DNA of 64,000 nt from Solibacillus sp. FSL H8-0538 (GTDB lineage Bacteria > Bacillota > Bacilli > Bacillales_A > Planococcaceae): assembly GCF_038003525.1 (NCBI RefSeq), contig NZ_JBBOPI010000001.1:239001-303000 (forward strand), read 5' to 3'. Position numbers and translations under genes: made by a program. Numbering within the stretch: the first letter of the stretch is position 1; every line of letters starts with the position of its first letter. This document shows, one piece after another, positions 15,856 through 25,839 of the stretch. The notes under the pieces were generated by a model that saw nothing but the letters and a program-made list of their open reading frames with translations, was not told the DNA's origin and did no database searches.

Positions 15856-17313
15856 ATGGATAACATAGAAAACAATCAGTTTGGCGGACAGCCACAGCTA
15901 AAAAGAGGATTAAAAAGTCGTCATATTACGATGATTTCACTAGGTGGGACGATTGGTACAGGGTTATTTTTAGCATCGGGTGCATCGATTTCGCAGGCGG
16001 GTCCAGGTGGTGCGCTACTTGCTTATGCATTAATCGGCGTAATGGTGTACTTTTTAATGACGAGTCTCGGAGAAATGGCGGCATTTATGCCAAATTCCGG
16101 TTCATTTAGTACGTATGCAACAAAATTTGTTGACCCGGCACTAGGGTTTGCACTTGGTTGGAACTATTGGTACAACTGGGCAATCACGATTGCTGCTGAA
16201 ATTGCGGCTGTGTCATTAATTATGAAATACTGGTTCCCGGATAGTAATTCGATTATATGGACGATTCTTTTTATCATTATCGTCTTATCATTTAACTTAT
16301 TATCTGTTAAAGCTTACGGAGAAAGTGAATACTGGTTTTCGATGATAAAAGTTGTCACAGTTATTGTGTTTATTATCGTCAGCTTCTTAATGATTTTTGG
16401 AATTTTAGGCGGGGAAGATCCTGTAGGCTTTGAAAATTTTGTTGTTGGGGATGCACCGTTTAACGGCGGTTTCCTAGCGATTTTTGGTATTTTCTTAGCG
16501 GCTGGTTTCTCATTCCAAGGGACAGAGCTTTTAGGGGTGACAGCTGGTGAAACAGAGGATCCAGCCAAAAATGTTCCAAAAGCCGTACGTTCAGTGTTCT
16601 GGCGAATTTTACTGTTTTATATTTTTGCAATCGGTGCAATCGGACTGCTCATTCCGTACACAGATTCACGTCTACTATCAGAAGATATTGCAGTGTCACC
16701 GTTCACATTAGTATTCGATAAACTAGGTGTCGCGTTTGCAGCATCTGTTATGAACGCCATCATATTAACAGCGATGCTTTCTGCTGGTAACTCGGGTCTT
16801 TATGCATCAAGTCGTATGTTATGGCAGCTTGCAGTAGATGGCAAAGCACCGAAAATTTTTATGAAGGTCAATAAACGCGGTATTCCGGTGTATTCTTTAA
16901 TGGCTACACTTGCTGTTGGTTCACTTGCCTTCTTAGCATCCTTCTTCGGTGACGGCGTTGTGTATATGTGGTTACTAAACGCTTCAGGTATGTCTGGATT
17001 CATTGCTTGGCTAGGGATTGCGATTAGTCACTACCGCTTCCGTAAGGCATTTGTCGCACAAGGCAATGACGTCAATACACTGCCATACCGCGCGAAGCTC
17101 TACCCATTCGGTCCGTTATTTGCCTTTACGGTCTGTATGATTGTCGTACTTGGGCAAAACTATACAGCTTTCACAGGTGATGATATTGATTGGTACGGTG
17201 TGCTCGTATCGTATATTGGGTTACCGCTATTTGCGCTATTTTGGATTGGCTATAAAATCAAACATAAAACAAAGATTGTGCCTTTAACGGAATGTGATTT
17301 AACAAATAATTAA
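15856..17313 (+). CDS. lysP: Lysine-specific amino acid permease
   Basis: A 485-residue, 12-span amino acid/polyamine/organocation permease. The N-terminal consensus RGLKSRHITMISLGGTIGTG is that of LysP-type permeases, as are GPGGALLAY and the AGFSFQGTELLG region. The frame is open further upstream through the riboswitch terminator, but AAAGGAG marks ATG 15856. The lysine riboswitch directly upstream makes lysine the substrate with good confidence. Import uses the proton gradient. Confidence 0.92.
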   Translation: MDNIENNQFGGQPQLKRGLKSRHITMISLGGTIGTGLFLASGASISQAGPGGALLAYALIGVMVYFLMTSLGEMAAFMPNSGSFSTYATKFVDPALGFALGWNYWYNWAITIAAEIAAVSLIMKYWFPDSNSIIWTILFIIIVLSFNLLSVKAYGESEYWFSMIKVVTVIVFIIVSFLMIFGILGGEDPVGFENFVVGDAPFNGGFLAIFGIFLAAGFSFQGTELLGVTAGETEDPAKNVPKAVRSVFWRILLFYIFAIGAIGLLIPYTDSRLLSEDIAVSPFTLVFDKLGVAFAASVMNAIILTAMLSAGNSGLYASSRMLWQLAVDGKAPKIFMKVNKRGIPVYSLMATLAVGSLAFLASFFGDGVVYMWLLNASGMSGFIAWLGIAISHYRFRKAFVAQGNDVNTLPYRAKLYPFGPLFAFTVCMIVVLGQNYTAFTGDDIDWYGVLVSYIGLPLFALFWIGYKIKHKTKIVPLTECDLTNN

Positions 17314-17321
17314 TGAACGAA

Positions 17322-17358
17322 CGGTAAAATCGAGGAAGTGGATTTTATCGTTTTTTTT
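17322..17358 (+). terminator. Terminator after lysP
   Basis: CGGTAAAATC, 9-base loop, GATTTTATCG and eight T residues. Confidence 0.85.
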
Positions 17359-17442
17359 AGTGGATAAGAAACCTTAACTTTCCCATCCACTTAAGTAAGG
17401 ACATCAACTTGCCCGATTTTGGGGAAGTTGTGACTTTCTAAT
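17359..17442. repeat. Family A structured repeat, copy A1 (divergent)
   Basis: Same layout as copies at 21356 and 31785 but with many substitutions. First hairpin closed by GTGGAT/ATCCAC instead of GTAGAT/ATCTAC, second by CAACTT/AAGTTG instead of CATCTC/GAGATG: both partners have changed together. Ends TGACTTTCTAATG. Confidence 0.75.
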
Positions 17443-17516
17443 GCGATAAAATATGACAATATTTCACTTTTTTTATAGAGAGCGAATGCTATAATAAAAA
17501 AAAGGGGGCGATTTGT

Positions 17517-18080
17517 ATGGATTTGGTCGACAAAGCAATCCAATTTATTGCGGAGAAACATGAGGGCCAGTACCGGAAAGGCTTAAATGTTCCCCATTCT
17601 ACACATTTATTTGGTGTAGCACGGATATTGAAAATAGCTGGATACGCTGAGCCGGTAGTTATTGCAGGTTTATTACATGATGTGTTGGAAGATACAACTG
17701 CTACGGAGCAAGAGTTACAGGAAAAGTTTGGGGATTCTGTACTAGCACTCGTCAAAGCATCGACCGAACTAGAAAAATCGCTCAGTTGGAACGAACGGAA
17801 AGAATATGTAATTCAGCAAATTAAACATAAGACAGACGAACAATTGGCCATTATGCTTGCAGAAAAATTACATAATGTGAAATCAATAACGGTTGAGGTA
17901 GCGCAACTTGGGAACGAAACTTGGAATAATTTTAATGCTCCAAAAGAAAAACAAGAATGGTATTATCGAGCCATTATTAGTGAAGTGAAAAAATATCATC
18001 CGGGTGCCTTGCTCTTTCCTCAGCTTGAACTAGCAGTAGACAAGCTCTTTATTCGGGTAGAAAACTGTAAGAAGAGATGA
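17517..18080 (+). CDS. HD-domain phosphohydrolase related to (p)ppGpp hydrolases
   Basis: A 187-residue HD-superfamily protein. AIQFIAEKHEGQYRKG, PHSTHLFGVARIL, AGLLHDVLEDT and AEKLHNVKSI are the four metal-binding blocks of the RelA/SpoT-type hydrolase domain. There is no synthetase or TGS domain, so it resembles the small stand-alone alarmone or nucleotide hydrolases. AAGGGGG precedes ATG 17517. It overlaps the next gene by 4 bp (ATGA), suggesting a two-gene unit. The real substrate may be another nucleotide. Confidence 0.8.
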   Translation: MDLVDKAIQFIAEKHEGQYRKGLNVPHSTHLFGVARILKIAGYAEPVVIAGLLHDVLEDTTATEQELQEKFGDSVLALVKASTELEKSLSWNERKEYVIQQIKHKTDEQLAIMLAEKLHNVKSITVEVAQLGNETWNNFNAPKEKQEWYYRAIISEVKKYHPGALLFPQLELAVDKLFIRVENCKKR

Positions 18081-18784
18081 CGATGACTGTTTCATTAGGT
18101 TTTTATAAGATAATTTATAACTGGGTGACAGAAGAAGGGACAGAGCGTGCGTTATTCAAACCCTTTCAAATAAATGGGAATCCATACAAGTCACGTGTAT
18201 TTTTAGTCGGCATGAACCCTAATCCTGTATTAATAGTAGAAGAAAACAGCACAGGTATTTTTGCAGATGCGTTAGTAGACATGGAGTTATTGCATGATTT
18301 ATATCGTCCACAGCTTGCGCAGGCTCCACGTGAATTTAAAGGATCAATGCAATTTGCTGCATGGATGAAAGAGCAGTTCGGGGAAGATATTGTGTTAACT
18401 TCAGTCAATGCCTACCAGACAAATGTGGCAAAAGAGCTCAAGGTAATTAAAAATACAGATCCGACTAATTATGAAAGAGGCATGGACATCTTTAAAGAGG
18501 TTGTCGATGAATTTCAACCGGAAATTATCATTTTACAAGGTACAGCCGCATTAGAGCAATTTAAATCGTTATACTACGAAACTTTAATTGTGGATGATTC
18601 GTCGATTCCTTTAAAGGTACAAGAGCTAGAAAATGTAGGTGTTTTTGCTGAAATGTACTATAGTAATGGTAACAATGTGAAAATATTAGCAGTACGGAGC
18701 ATGGCGTATTTCGGGAAGGATGGAACTTCCTTTGAGAAATTTAAGAAAAACCTGAGTGAATTGCTAAATAAGGATTCGGAATGA
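18077..18784 (+). CDS. Uracil-DNA glycosylase-fold-like hypothetical protein
   Basis: A 235-residue soluble protein, coupled by ATGA overlap to the HD hydrolase. VFLVGMNPNPVLIVEENSTG, VLTSVNAYQTN and IIILQGTAALEQF match the general arrangement of the uracil-DNA glycosylase superfamily (substrate loop, central strand, late strand), but no classical GQDPYH-type active site is present. The relation is by pattern only. With the HD protein it may form a small nucleotide-handling pair. Confidence 0.6.
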   Translation: MTMTVSLGFYKIIYNWVTEEGTERALFKPFQINGNPYKSRVFLVGMNPNPVLIVEENSTGIFADALVDMELLHDLYRPQLAQAPREFKGSMQFAAWMKEQFGEDIVLTSVNAYQTNVAKELKVIKNTDPTNYERGMDIFKEVVDEFQPEIIILQGTAALEQFKSLYYETLIVDDSSIPLKVQELENVGVFAEMYYSNGNNVKILAVRSMAYFGKDGTSFEKFKKNLSELLNKDSE

Positions 18785-18929
18785 ACCTAAAGACGAACGT
18801 TCGGAGTAAAATTGCGTGAAAAATGAATCGAATTCCGAAAAATAAGAATAATTTTATTATTTAAAACACCATTGCAATTAAAAAAGACGATGATTATAAT
18901 TGGGACATTCAATTAATTTAACTAAATAA

Positions 18930-19006
18930 CTTTACTCATATAATAGCGGGAATATGGCTCGCGAGTTTCTACCGGTTTACCTTAAATGAACCGCCTATGG
19001 GTGAAG
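18930..19006 (+). ncRNA. Guanine-type purine riboswitch
   Basis: ACTCATATAATAGCGGGAAT, ATGGCTCGCGAGTTTCTACC and CCGCCTATGGGTG follow the purine aptamer consensus; the C before TATGGG is the guanine-specific base (adenine switches have T). It precedes xpt-pbuX and a long terminator, so guanine, hypoxanthine or xanthine should turn transcription off. Confidence 0.93.
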
Positions 19007-19071
19007 CATTGTTTAACGAATGGATGTCCCAATTTTTTGTGTAATTCATTCGTTATTTCTTTCGATTCATC

Positions 19072-19125
19072 ACTCGAAGGACTTGCTCCACTCATCACAT
19101 GGAGACAAGTCTTTCGAGTTTTTTT
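19072..19125 (+). terminator. Riboswitch-controlled terminator before xpt
   Basis: ACTCGAA, GACTTG and TCCA blocks pair with TGGA, CAAGTC and TTCGAGT, followed by TTTTTTT. Confidence 0.88.
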
Positions 19126-19141
19126 GTTGTCTGTAAAATGA

Positions 19142-19738
<597 letters not shown>

Positions 19739-19759
19739 TTTTTTGATTACACGTAGCGT

Positions 19760-19955
19760 GCTTTTACAACATAGAGGTCTAGGCTAAAGCGCCACACCCT
19801 CGAGGTCGATGTAGGTAGTGTAGCCGTTGCTGCTTGGATGCGGCGTTCTTAGGTGGCCAAGATCCCTCGGGTGAAAGTAAGTTGAAAAGAGCACTTTCAC
19901 GTCGGGCTCTCCAGTGCTTGTCGGGTGTAAGTATGGGCTTTAGCACTTTTCTTAG
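19760..19955. repeat. Family B structured repeat, copy B2 (divergent, inside an operon)
   Basis: Left block GCTAAAGC (19783-19790) pairs with GCTTTAGC (19937-19944), replacing GCATTCGC/GCGAATGC of the other copies, and ACACCC/GGGTGT replaces GCACGC/GCGTGC. An inner GGGTGAAAG/CTTTCAC stem is also kept. It sits between xpt and pbuX and ends at the pbuX ribosome binding site. Confidence 0.7.
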
Positions 19956-19970
19956 GAGGATTTACTTGTT

Positions 19971-21257
19971 ATGAATAACTTTAAAGCAACAACGCTTGGG
20001 ATTCAGCATTTACTTGCGATGTACGCAGGTGCCATCCTTGTCCCGCTAATTATTGGTGGAGCGTTAGGGTTCGATTCAGCTCAGATGACGTATTTAGTAG
20101 CCATCGACATTTTAATGTGTGGTGTGGCCACACTTCTACAAGTTTGGCAAGGTAAAGCAATTGGTATTGGTTTACCGGTAGTATTAGGTTGTACATTTAC
20201 AGCATTAACACCGATTATTTCAATTGGTTCAACGCAAGGAATTGGCGCGATTTATGGTGCAGTTATTGCGTCAGGTGCTATTATTGTAATCATTTCAGGA
20301 TTCTTCGGAAAGCTTGTAAAATTTTTCCCTCCGATTGTAACAGGTTGTGTTGTAACAATTATCGGGATTTCTCTACTACCTTCAGCGATGACAAATATGG
20401 GTGGTGGCGATGTAACAGCTGCTGACTTCGGTTCAACAGTAAACTTAACATTAGCTTTCGCAACCTTGTTAGTAATCGTATTAATTTATCGTTTTGCAAC
20501 AGGCTTTATGCGTTCAATCTCAATTTTACTTGGTTTAGTAATTGGAACAGTGATAGCTATTGTAATGGGCAGAGTAGACTTCTCACCAGTAGCAGATGCA
20601 TCTTGGTTCCATATGGTACAACCGTTCTACTTTGGTAAACCGGAGTTCCACCTAGAGCCAATCATTACAATGACATTAGTGGCGATGGTTTCGCTTGTTG
20701 AATCCACTGGTGTTTATCATGCACTAAGTGATATTTGTAAAAAGCCAATTAACTCAAAAGATTTAGCGCGCGGCTACCGTGCAGAAGGTTTAGCTTCAAT
20801 TATCGGTGGTATTTTCAATGCCTTCCCGTACACAACGTATTCTCAAAACGTAGGTCTTGTCCAAATTACAGGCGTAAAAGAACGTAAAGTAATCTTCATC
20901 ACAGGTGGTATGCTTGTGTTACTTGGTTTCTTACCAAAAGTAGCAGCCCTAACACAAATCATCCCAACACCAGTACTTGGTGCGGCGATGCTTGCGATGT
21001 TCGGTACAGTTATTACACAAGGGATGAAAATGCTAACGCCAGAAATCATAAAATCAACTGAAAATGCAATGATTGTGGCATGTGCAGTAGGTTTAGGTGT
21101 CGGCGTATCCGTTGTGCCATCAGTCTTTCAATTCTTACCGAACACATTATCGATTCTGTTTGCAAACGGAATCGTAACCGGTTCAGTAACAGCTATTCTG
21201 TTAAATATGTTATTCAATATGACTGGGTCGAAGAAAAAAGATCCGATGCATAATTAA
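19971..21257 (+). CDS. pbuX: Xanthine permease
   Basis: A 428-residue NCS2-family uracil/xanthine permease with about 14 membrane segments. LGIQHLLAMYAGAILVPLI, the QNVGLVQITGVKERKV segment and SLVESTGVYHALSDI are family blocks. GGAGG precedes ATG 19971, and the GGAGG itself follows directly on repeat B2. Together with xpt it imports and salvages xanthine under guanine riboswitch control. Termination is by the hairpin at 21306. Confidence 0.93.
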   Translation: MNNFKATTLGIQHLLAMYAGAILVPLIIGGALGFDSAQMTYLVAIDILMCGVATLLQVWQGKAIGIGLPVVLGCTFTALTPIISIGSTQGIGAIYGAVIASGAIIVIISGFFGKLVKFFPPIVTGCVVTIIGISLLPSAMTNMGGGDVTAADFGSTVNLTLAFATLLVIVLIYRFATGFMRSISILLGLVIGTVIAIVMGRVDFSPVADASWFHMVQPFYFGKPEFHLEPIITMTLVAMVSLVESTGVYHALSDICKKPINSKDLARGYRAEGLASIIGGIFNAFPYTTYSQNVGLVQITGVKERKVIFITGGMLVLLGFLPKVAALTQIIPTPVLGAAMLAMFGTVITQGMKMLTPEIIKSTENAMIVACAVGLGVGVSVVPSVFQFLPNTLSILFANGIVTGSVTAILLNMLFNMTGSKKKDPMHN

Positions 21258-21305
21258 ACTATTTAATATCCGACATTTCATCGAGTATTCAATGGAATGA
21301 GAACA

Positions 21306-21357
21306 TTGTCACCTACATTTATCTATTAACTTAGATATTTGGAGGTGACATTTTTTT
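21306..21357 (+). terminator. Terminator after pbuX
   Basis: TGTCACCT and AGGTGACA form the stem around a long loop, followed by TTTTTTT, which runs into repeat A2. Confidence 0.7.
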
Positions 21358-21440
21358 AGTAGATAAGAAAGTATAACTTTCTTGTCTACATAAGTAAGGA
21401 CATCATCTCGCCCTATTTTGGGCGAGATGTGTCTTTCTAA
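21356..21440. repeat. Family A structured repeat, copy A2
   Basis: Nearly identical to A3 at 31785 (two differences by eye over about 85 bp). Hairpin 1: GTAGATAAGAAAGT against ACTTTCTTGTCTAC. Hairpin 2: CATCTCGCCC, loop TATTTT, GGGCGAGATG. Ends TGTCTTTCTAA. Confidence 0.85.
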
Positions 21441-21779
21441 TGTGTGGCTTTTTATAAACGGCGATTGTTTTGTTAAAAAGTATAAATAGACGAATTGCAG
21501 ATACAACTTATCCGTAATTAAGTGCTAATGTCGCTTAATCTAAAATAAGTCGTATGTTAATCTCGCCGATTGCGGCAAATAGCGTTTTAAAATATTCAAA
21601 AAAAAAATACCGCGAGAGGTTGTCTGTTAGCTCTATTTTTAAATTACTAAAAAATCCCTCCAACTTACCAAATGAGTGTGTGCGAATGTGTAGTTTGAAA
21701 CTAAATCATATATCCCGCCTAATTCTACATTAAATTAATTGATAAGATAAGAAGAGCTTCGTGTGAATGCCAGCCCTTA

Positions 21780-21998
21780 TTAGCTCTCTCGGATAATTTT
21801 TTCGAACGGGTGATTCGTTAGTAGCTCCTGTGTGGCAAGCTTGACGACCTTTTCAGTTGTGTCAGCAAAGACTAAAATTCGGTACAACTCAAAATCCTTG
21901 TAATACGCATCTGCCTCCACAATCCCGTCATCGTTAACATTTTCTAAAATCGTCACGACAATTTCATAGCCATCCTTTTCTACTTCGATCGTTTCCAT
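21780..21998 (-). CDS. Small hypothetical protein
   Basis: A 72-residue acidic protein (ETIEVEKDGYEIVVTILENV, then DAYYKDFELYRILVFADTT). AAGGACG supports ATG 21998; the frame runs 14 codons further to a TTG without support. No known domain is recognised; the alternating charged and hydrophobic pattern suggests a compact alpha/beta fold. It is a single gene with no functional clue from its neighbours. Confidence 0.65.
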   Translation of the reverse strand: METIEVEKDGYEIVVTILENVNDDGIVEADAYYKDFELYRILVFADTTEKVVKLATQELLTNHPFEKIIRES

Positions 21999-22138
21999 TT
22001 TTCCACGTCCTTCAAATTCCTTTAAGTGTAGTGTTATCAATTCTGTTTTACTTTATGAAAAAAAAAACGTTTTTTTTATGCGAATATTCTGCGGATATAG
22101 TAAAATAAAAGTGAATCTAATAAAAAGGGAGAGTTTTT

Positions 22139-22330
22139 ATGTTTACAAGTGATTTGAAACGCGCATTTGAACTAGCGGAAAAGTATAGGATGGACGTCAG
22201 TACGGTGACGGAGCTACAAAAAATCGTCATGAAGGAATTGAATTCTTCATTGAAAGTAGAAGAAAACGTGCTGACGCAAATTTTACAGTTGCTTGAAAAT
22301 AACAAAACATTTTTACGTGAGGCGCAATAA
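22139..22330 (+). CDS. Small helical hypothetical protein
   Basis: A 63-residue, largely helical and charged protein (SDLKRAFELAEKYRMDVSTV) with a good AAGGGAGAG site before ATG 22139. It is not recognised. It is followed within 20 bp by an 11-codon frame and then by a terminator, so it forms a tiny transcription unit. Confidence 0.65.
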   Translation: MFTSDLKRAFELAEKYRMDVSTVTELQKIVMKELNSSLKVEENVLTQILQLLENNKTFLREAQ

Positions 22331-22348
22331 ACTGAAAAGGAGAAGACA

Positions 22349-22384
22349 ATGGAAGTAGTTGAAGCACAAGACACATTTGATTAA
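22349..22384 (+). CDS. Possible 11-residue peptide ORF
   Basis: MEVVEAQDTFD, preceded by a strong AAAAGGAGAAG site at correct spacing; its stop codon runs into the terminator stem. It may be a real micro-ORF or a relic of a longer gene. Confidence 0.25.
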   Translation: MEVVEAQDTFD

Positions 22385-22420
22385 AGGCGCTGTTCTAATA
22401 AAAATTAGAGCAGCGCCTTT
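22383..22420 (+). terminator. Terminator
   Basis: AAAGGCGCTGTTCTAAT against ATTAGAGCAGCGCCTTT, a 17-bp stem with one G-U pair; short T run. Confidence 0.75.
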
Positions 22421-22557
22421 GTGTTTGTCTAGTTAATTTTGTGCTCGCCTGAAGTCTTTTAGAGTTGGCACGATGCCAATCAGTCAACCGTTGCTAGATG
22501 GATGGATGGAACACTATCGTCACTCGGGTGTATTCGGGCGCAAATACTATTTTCTTG

Positions 22558-23949
22558 TTATTCGGCATTCGGATAAATCATTGTTTTTGGATCCACATAT
22601 TGATCAAATTCGGCTTCTGTTAACAAGCCGGATTTAATGGCCGCTTCTTTTAATGTTGAGCCTTCTTTATGAGCCGTCTTAGCAATTTTTGCTGCATTTT
22701 CATACCCGATATATGGATTCAATGCTGTCACCAGCATCAATGAATTGCGTAAATTTGCATCCAGCACTTCTGTATTTGGCTCGATTCCAATAGCGCAATT
22801 ATCATTAAATGACTTCATTGCATCTGCAAGCAAGCGAGCTGATTGCAAGAAGTTATAAATAATGACCGGCTTAAAGACGTTAAGCTCGAAGTTTCCTTGA
22901 GAGGCGGCGAATGCAATCGTTGCGTCATTGCCGATTACTTGTGTGACAACCATCGTCATCGCTTCACTTTGTGTTGGGTTTACTTTTCCAGGCATAATGG
23001 ATGAACCGGGCTCGTTTTCTGGAATTGTAATTTCGCCAATACCTGAACGCGGACCACTTGCTAGCCAACGTACATCGTTGGCAATTTTCATTAGATCTGC
23101 AGCGAGCGCTTTTAACGCGCCATGTGCCACGACGATTTCATCATGGCTTGTAAGTGCATGGAATTTATTTTCAGCTGTTACGAAGTTTTTACCTGTAAAT
23201 GCGCTAATTTCCTCAGCTACGCGAGCGCCAAATTCAGGGTGTGCGTTGATCCCCGTACCTACTGCAGTACCGCCGATTGCTAGTTCCTTCATGAATTCTG
23301 TGTTTAAGCGAATCATTTTCTCTGATTTCACGAGCATGTGGTGCCAGCCACTAATTTCTTGGCCAAGTGTGAGTGGTGTTGCATCTTGCAGGTGCGTACG
23401 ACCGATTTTAATAATGTCCTGGAATGCTTCCGATTTTTCTTTTAGTGTAGCCTTTAAAAGTTGGAGGCGCGGCAATAAATAATTTTCAACGATTTCCACA
23501 GCCGCGATATGCAGTGCTGTTGGGAAGGTATCATTGGAGCTTTGGGATTTATTGACGTCATCGTTAGGATGAATTTTTTCATCGCTTCCTAGCTCGGTTA
23601 AAATTTCGTTTGCACGGTACGCAATTGTTTCGTTGACGTTCATATTCGTTTGTGTGCCGCTCCCTGTTTGCCAGACGACAAGCGGGAAGTGATTGTCCCA
23701 TTTTTCTGCAATGATTTCGTCCGCTGCAAGTACAATCGCATCCGATTTCGTAGGGGAGAGCTTGCCTAGTTTTTGATTGGCAATGGCCGCAGATTTTTTT
23801 AATAGAGCCATTGCGCGAATAATTTCAATCGGCATTGTTTCAGTGCCAATTTTGAAATTTTCCTTACTACGCTGTGTTTGTGCGCCCCAAATTTTATCGG
23901 CGGGCACACGTACCTCACCTAATGTGTCTTTTTCAATACGAAATTCCAT
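22558..23949 (-). CDS. fumC: Class II fumarate hydratase
   Basis: A 463-residue fumarase [34 protein letters not shown] and the signature [17 protein letters not shown] are all intact; the length equals the family's. It interconverts fumarate and malate in the TCA cycle and, unlike class I enzymes, needs no iron-sulfur cluster. AAAGGAG precedes ATG 23949. About 150 bp upstream a promoter facing the gene is overlapped by a near-perfect Fur box, so iron control is likely. No other TCA gene lies close by. Confidence 0.95.
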   Translation of the reverse strand: MEFRIEKDTLGEVRVPADKIWGAQTQRSKENFKIGTETMPIEIIRAMALLKKSAAIANQKLGKLSPTKSDAIVLAADEIIAEKWDNHFPLVVWQTGSGTQTNMNVNETIAYRANEILTELGSDEKIHPNDDVNKSQSSNDTFPTALHIAAVEIVENYLLPRLQLLKATLKEKSEAFQDIIKIGRTHLQDATPLTLGQEISGWHHMLVKSEKMIRLNTEFMKELAIGGTAVGTGINAHPEFGARVAEEISAFTGKNFVTAENKFHALTSHDEIVVAHGALKALAADLMKIANDVRWLASGPRSGIGEITIPENEPGSSIMPGKVNPTQSEAMTMVVTQVIGNDATIAFAASQGNFELNVFKPVIIYNFLQSARLLADAMKSFNDNCAIGIEPNTEVLDANLRNSLMLVTALNPYIGYENAAKIAKTAHKEGSTLKEAAIKSGLLTEAEFDQYVDPKTMIYPNAE

Positions 23950-24106
23950 AGAAAACCAGCTCCTTTAATTGTATGTATGAAAAAATGACAAACCTAATGT
24001 AGATTTGCCATTCTCTTCATATGAAAAAAGTGTTTAAGTGAGATTCGAAACTAACCTGGGGGGAACGCTTCGAAAGTGTTAAAAACTTAGATGTCTTACT
24101 TACAAT

Positions 24107-24139
24107 GATAATGATAATCGTTATCACTTGAAAAGTCAA
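24107..24139 (-). promoter_or_regulatory. fumC promoter overlapped by a Fur box
   Basis: On the minus strand TTGACT (24139-24134), a 17-bp spacer and TATCAT (24116-24111) form a promoter pointing to fumC. On the + strand GATAATGATAATCGTTATC (24107-24125) matches the 19-bp Fur consensus with one difference by eye and covers the -10 box. Confidence 0.75.
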
Positions 24140-24421
24140 CTAGTTTTCTGGGGATTTATTAGTGAGAGGGACATTGTGAAAGTAGTATGTGAATAAGTAG
24201 AAATTTTATAACATACTAAATAATCGGATGTTGCCTTTACACAAAGATTTACGGCATTGTAAATATGCGAAAAAATCTCAATTCAATGTAAAAAGCATTG
24301 CACACTCTTTACATTGAACAATAGCTATCCAAAAAAATAAAAAAATCATTGCTATTGCCCTAATTTATAATGTATTATAATCCTATAACTTTACTTGGTA
24401 TTAAAAGGGGGATATCGCATT

Positions 24422-25489
24422 ATGCTATATATGGTTTTAACAGGTTTACTTTGCGGGGTATTGCTTGGCTTTGTAATGCAACGTGGGCGTTTCTGTTTAA
24501 CAGGTGGTTTCCGTGATATGTATATCGCGAAGGATAATCGTATGTTTTATGCACTATTACTTGCCATTGCCGTACAAAGTGTTGGTGTATACGCATTAAT
24601 TAGTTTAGGTGTATTTGAATTCAATGCCGGTACATTGCCGATTGTGGCAGTCATTATCGGATCATTTATTTTTGGTATCGGAATTATTTTTGCTGGAGGC
24701 TGTGCAACAGGTACTTGGTATCGTGCAGGAGAAGGCTTAATTGGTAGCTGGATTGCGTTAGCCGGCTATATAGTAGTGGCTACAATGATGCGTACAGGTC
24801 CACTTGCTAGTGTGATGGAAGCGATGACAGGTGTTGCCCAAGTTGAGGACAACTCTATGGCGTCGACACTGGGGATTAGTCCTTGGGTGTTAATCGTACC
24901 GTTCGTTGCTTTAGTGGCGGTTATTATTTACCGTCAGCTACAAAAACCAAAAGTAAAAATCCCTGGATTAAAGCCAAAGAAATCGGGCCTAGCACATATT
25001 TTATTTGAAAAACGTTGGAATCCATTTATTACAGCAACGATTATTGGATTAATTGCGACAGCTGCTTGGCCATTATCTGTTGGTGCTGGCCGTATGTTTG
25101 GGCTTGGCGTAACAACACCGTCAGCAAACATTTTGCAGTATTTAGTGACAGGTGAAACAAGTTTTTTAAATTGGGGCGTATTTTTGGTGTTAGGTATTTT
25201 CCTAGGGTCACTTTTCGCTGCGAAGATGAGTGGGGAGTTCCGCTTCCGTATGCCGGATGTAAAAACAGGGCTTAATAGCTTTTCGGGTGGCCTAATGATG
25301 GGCTTCGGAGCAAGTTTAGCTGGGGGCTGTTCAATTGGGAACGGCTTAGTTATGACAGCGATGATGACATGGTCTGGTTGGATATCATTAGTATTTATGA
25401 TTTTAGGAACATGGACAGCGTCGTATTTTGTATTTGTCCGTCCACGTAAAAAAGCACAAGTAGTACGTACACAAGCAGTGTCCGCGTAA
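24422..25489 (+). CDS. tsuA: YeeE/YedE-family thiosulfate transporter (TsuA-like)
   Basis: A 355-residue membrane protein of two similar halves. Conserved cysteines lie in MQRGRFCLTGGFRD, FAGGCATGTWYRAGEG and LAGGCSIGNGLV, the positions known to guide thiosulfate through TsuA. GGGGGAT before ATG 24422 fits better than the upstream TTG 24395. It is followed 12 bp later by a TusA-like gene, the usual tsuA-tsuB pair. It should import thiosulfate as a sulfur source. It lies apart from the CstR island but adds to the strong sulfane-sulfur theme. Confidence 0.88.
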   Translation: MLYMVLTGLLCGVLLGFVMQRGRFCLTGGFRDMYIAKDNRMFYALLLAIAVQSVGVYALISLGVFEFNAGTLPIVAVIIGSFIFGIGIIFAGGCATGTWYRAGEGLIGSWIALAGYIVVATMMRTGPLASVMEAMTGVAQVEDNSMASTLGISPWVLIVPFVALVAVIIYRQLQKPKVKIPGLKPKKSGLAHILFEKRWNPFITATIIGLIATAAWPLSVGAGRMFGLGVTTPSANILQYLVTGETSFLNWGVFLVLGIFLGSLFAAKMSGEFRFRMPDVKTGLNSFSGGLMMGFGASLAGGCSIGNGLVMTAMMTWSGWISLVFMILGTWTASYFVFVRPRKKAQVVRTQAVSA

Positions 25490-25501
25490 AAAAGGAGAGT
25501 T

Positions 25502-25732
25502 ATGATTTTGCAAAAACGATTACAAGTAATGGGGATGGTTTGTCCATTTCCACTAGAGGAAGCAAAAGTAGCCATTCAAGAAATTAACACAGGTGACGAA
25601 CTAGTAGTAGAGTTCGATTGTACACAAGGGACAGAATCCATTCCTCGCTGGGCAGCAGAAGCAGGTCACGAAGTAACGGATTTCGAACAAGTTGGCGAAG
25701 CGGCTTGGACAATTACAATTAAAAAGAAATAA
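25502..25732 (+). CDS. tsuB: TusA-like sulfur carrier (TsuB-like)
   Basis: A 76-residue TusA-fold protein with Cys14 in MGMVCPFPLEEAK and a second Cys at 40 (EFDCTQGTES). AAAGGAGAG precedes ATG 25502. It is translated directly after the thiosulfate permease; in the known pair TsuB is needed for uptake through TsuA, probably by accepting the sulfur. It differs from the CPMP-type TusA proteins at 1850 and 4203 by its CPFP motif. Confidence 0.88.
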   Translation: MILQKRLQVMGMVCPFPLEEAKVAIQEINTGDELVVEFDCTQGTESIPRWAAEAGHEVTDFEQVGEAAWTITIKKK

Positions 25733-25751
25733 TCTCCAATTCGTTGAACGA

Positions 25752-25806
25752 AACAACGCCTGTCTCTTAGCAATCTTCTATGCTAAAGGATCAGGCGTTG
25801 TTTATT
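25752..25806 (+). terminator. Terminator after tsuB
   Basis: AACAACGCCTG and CAGGCGTTGTT form the outer stem with an inner CTTAGCA/TGCTAAG stem. Confidence 0.75.
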
Positions 25807-25839
25807 TGTGAATTCAATTTAACAGTCACCTCGAATGAT

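Larger units (their letters stand above)
21258..21779. other. Gene-free interval after pbuX
   Basis: Contains the pbuX terminator and repeat A2. The remaining 340 bp (21441-21779) are AT-rich; I see no supported gene, RNA motif or longer inverted repeat there. Confidence 0.5.

Noticed and set aside
21309-21506. Minus strand frame sharing a peptide with one at 31820
   Set aside because: The shared peptide is only the translation of repeat family A read backwards; no start signals.
22465-22480. TTGGCACGATGCCAAT as a sigma-54 promoter
   Set aside because: It has the -24-like TGGCAC but no TTGC at the right distance; it is simply a short palindrome.
22440-22557. A fifth family B copy before fumC's 3' end
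   Set aside because: Only the tail (TCGGGCGCAAATACTATTTTC) resembles family B; no matching left arm was found.
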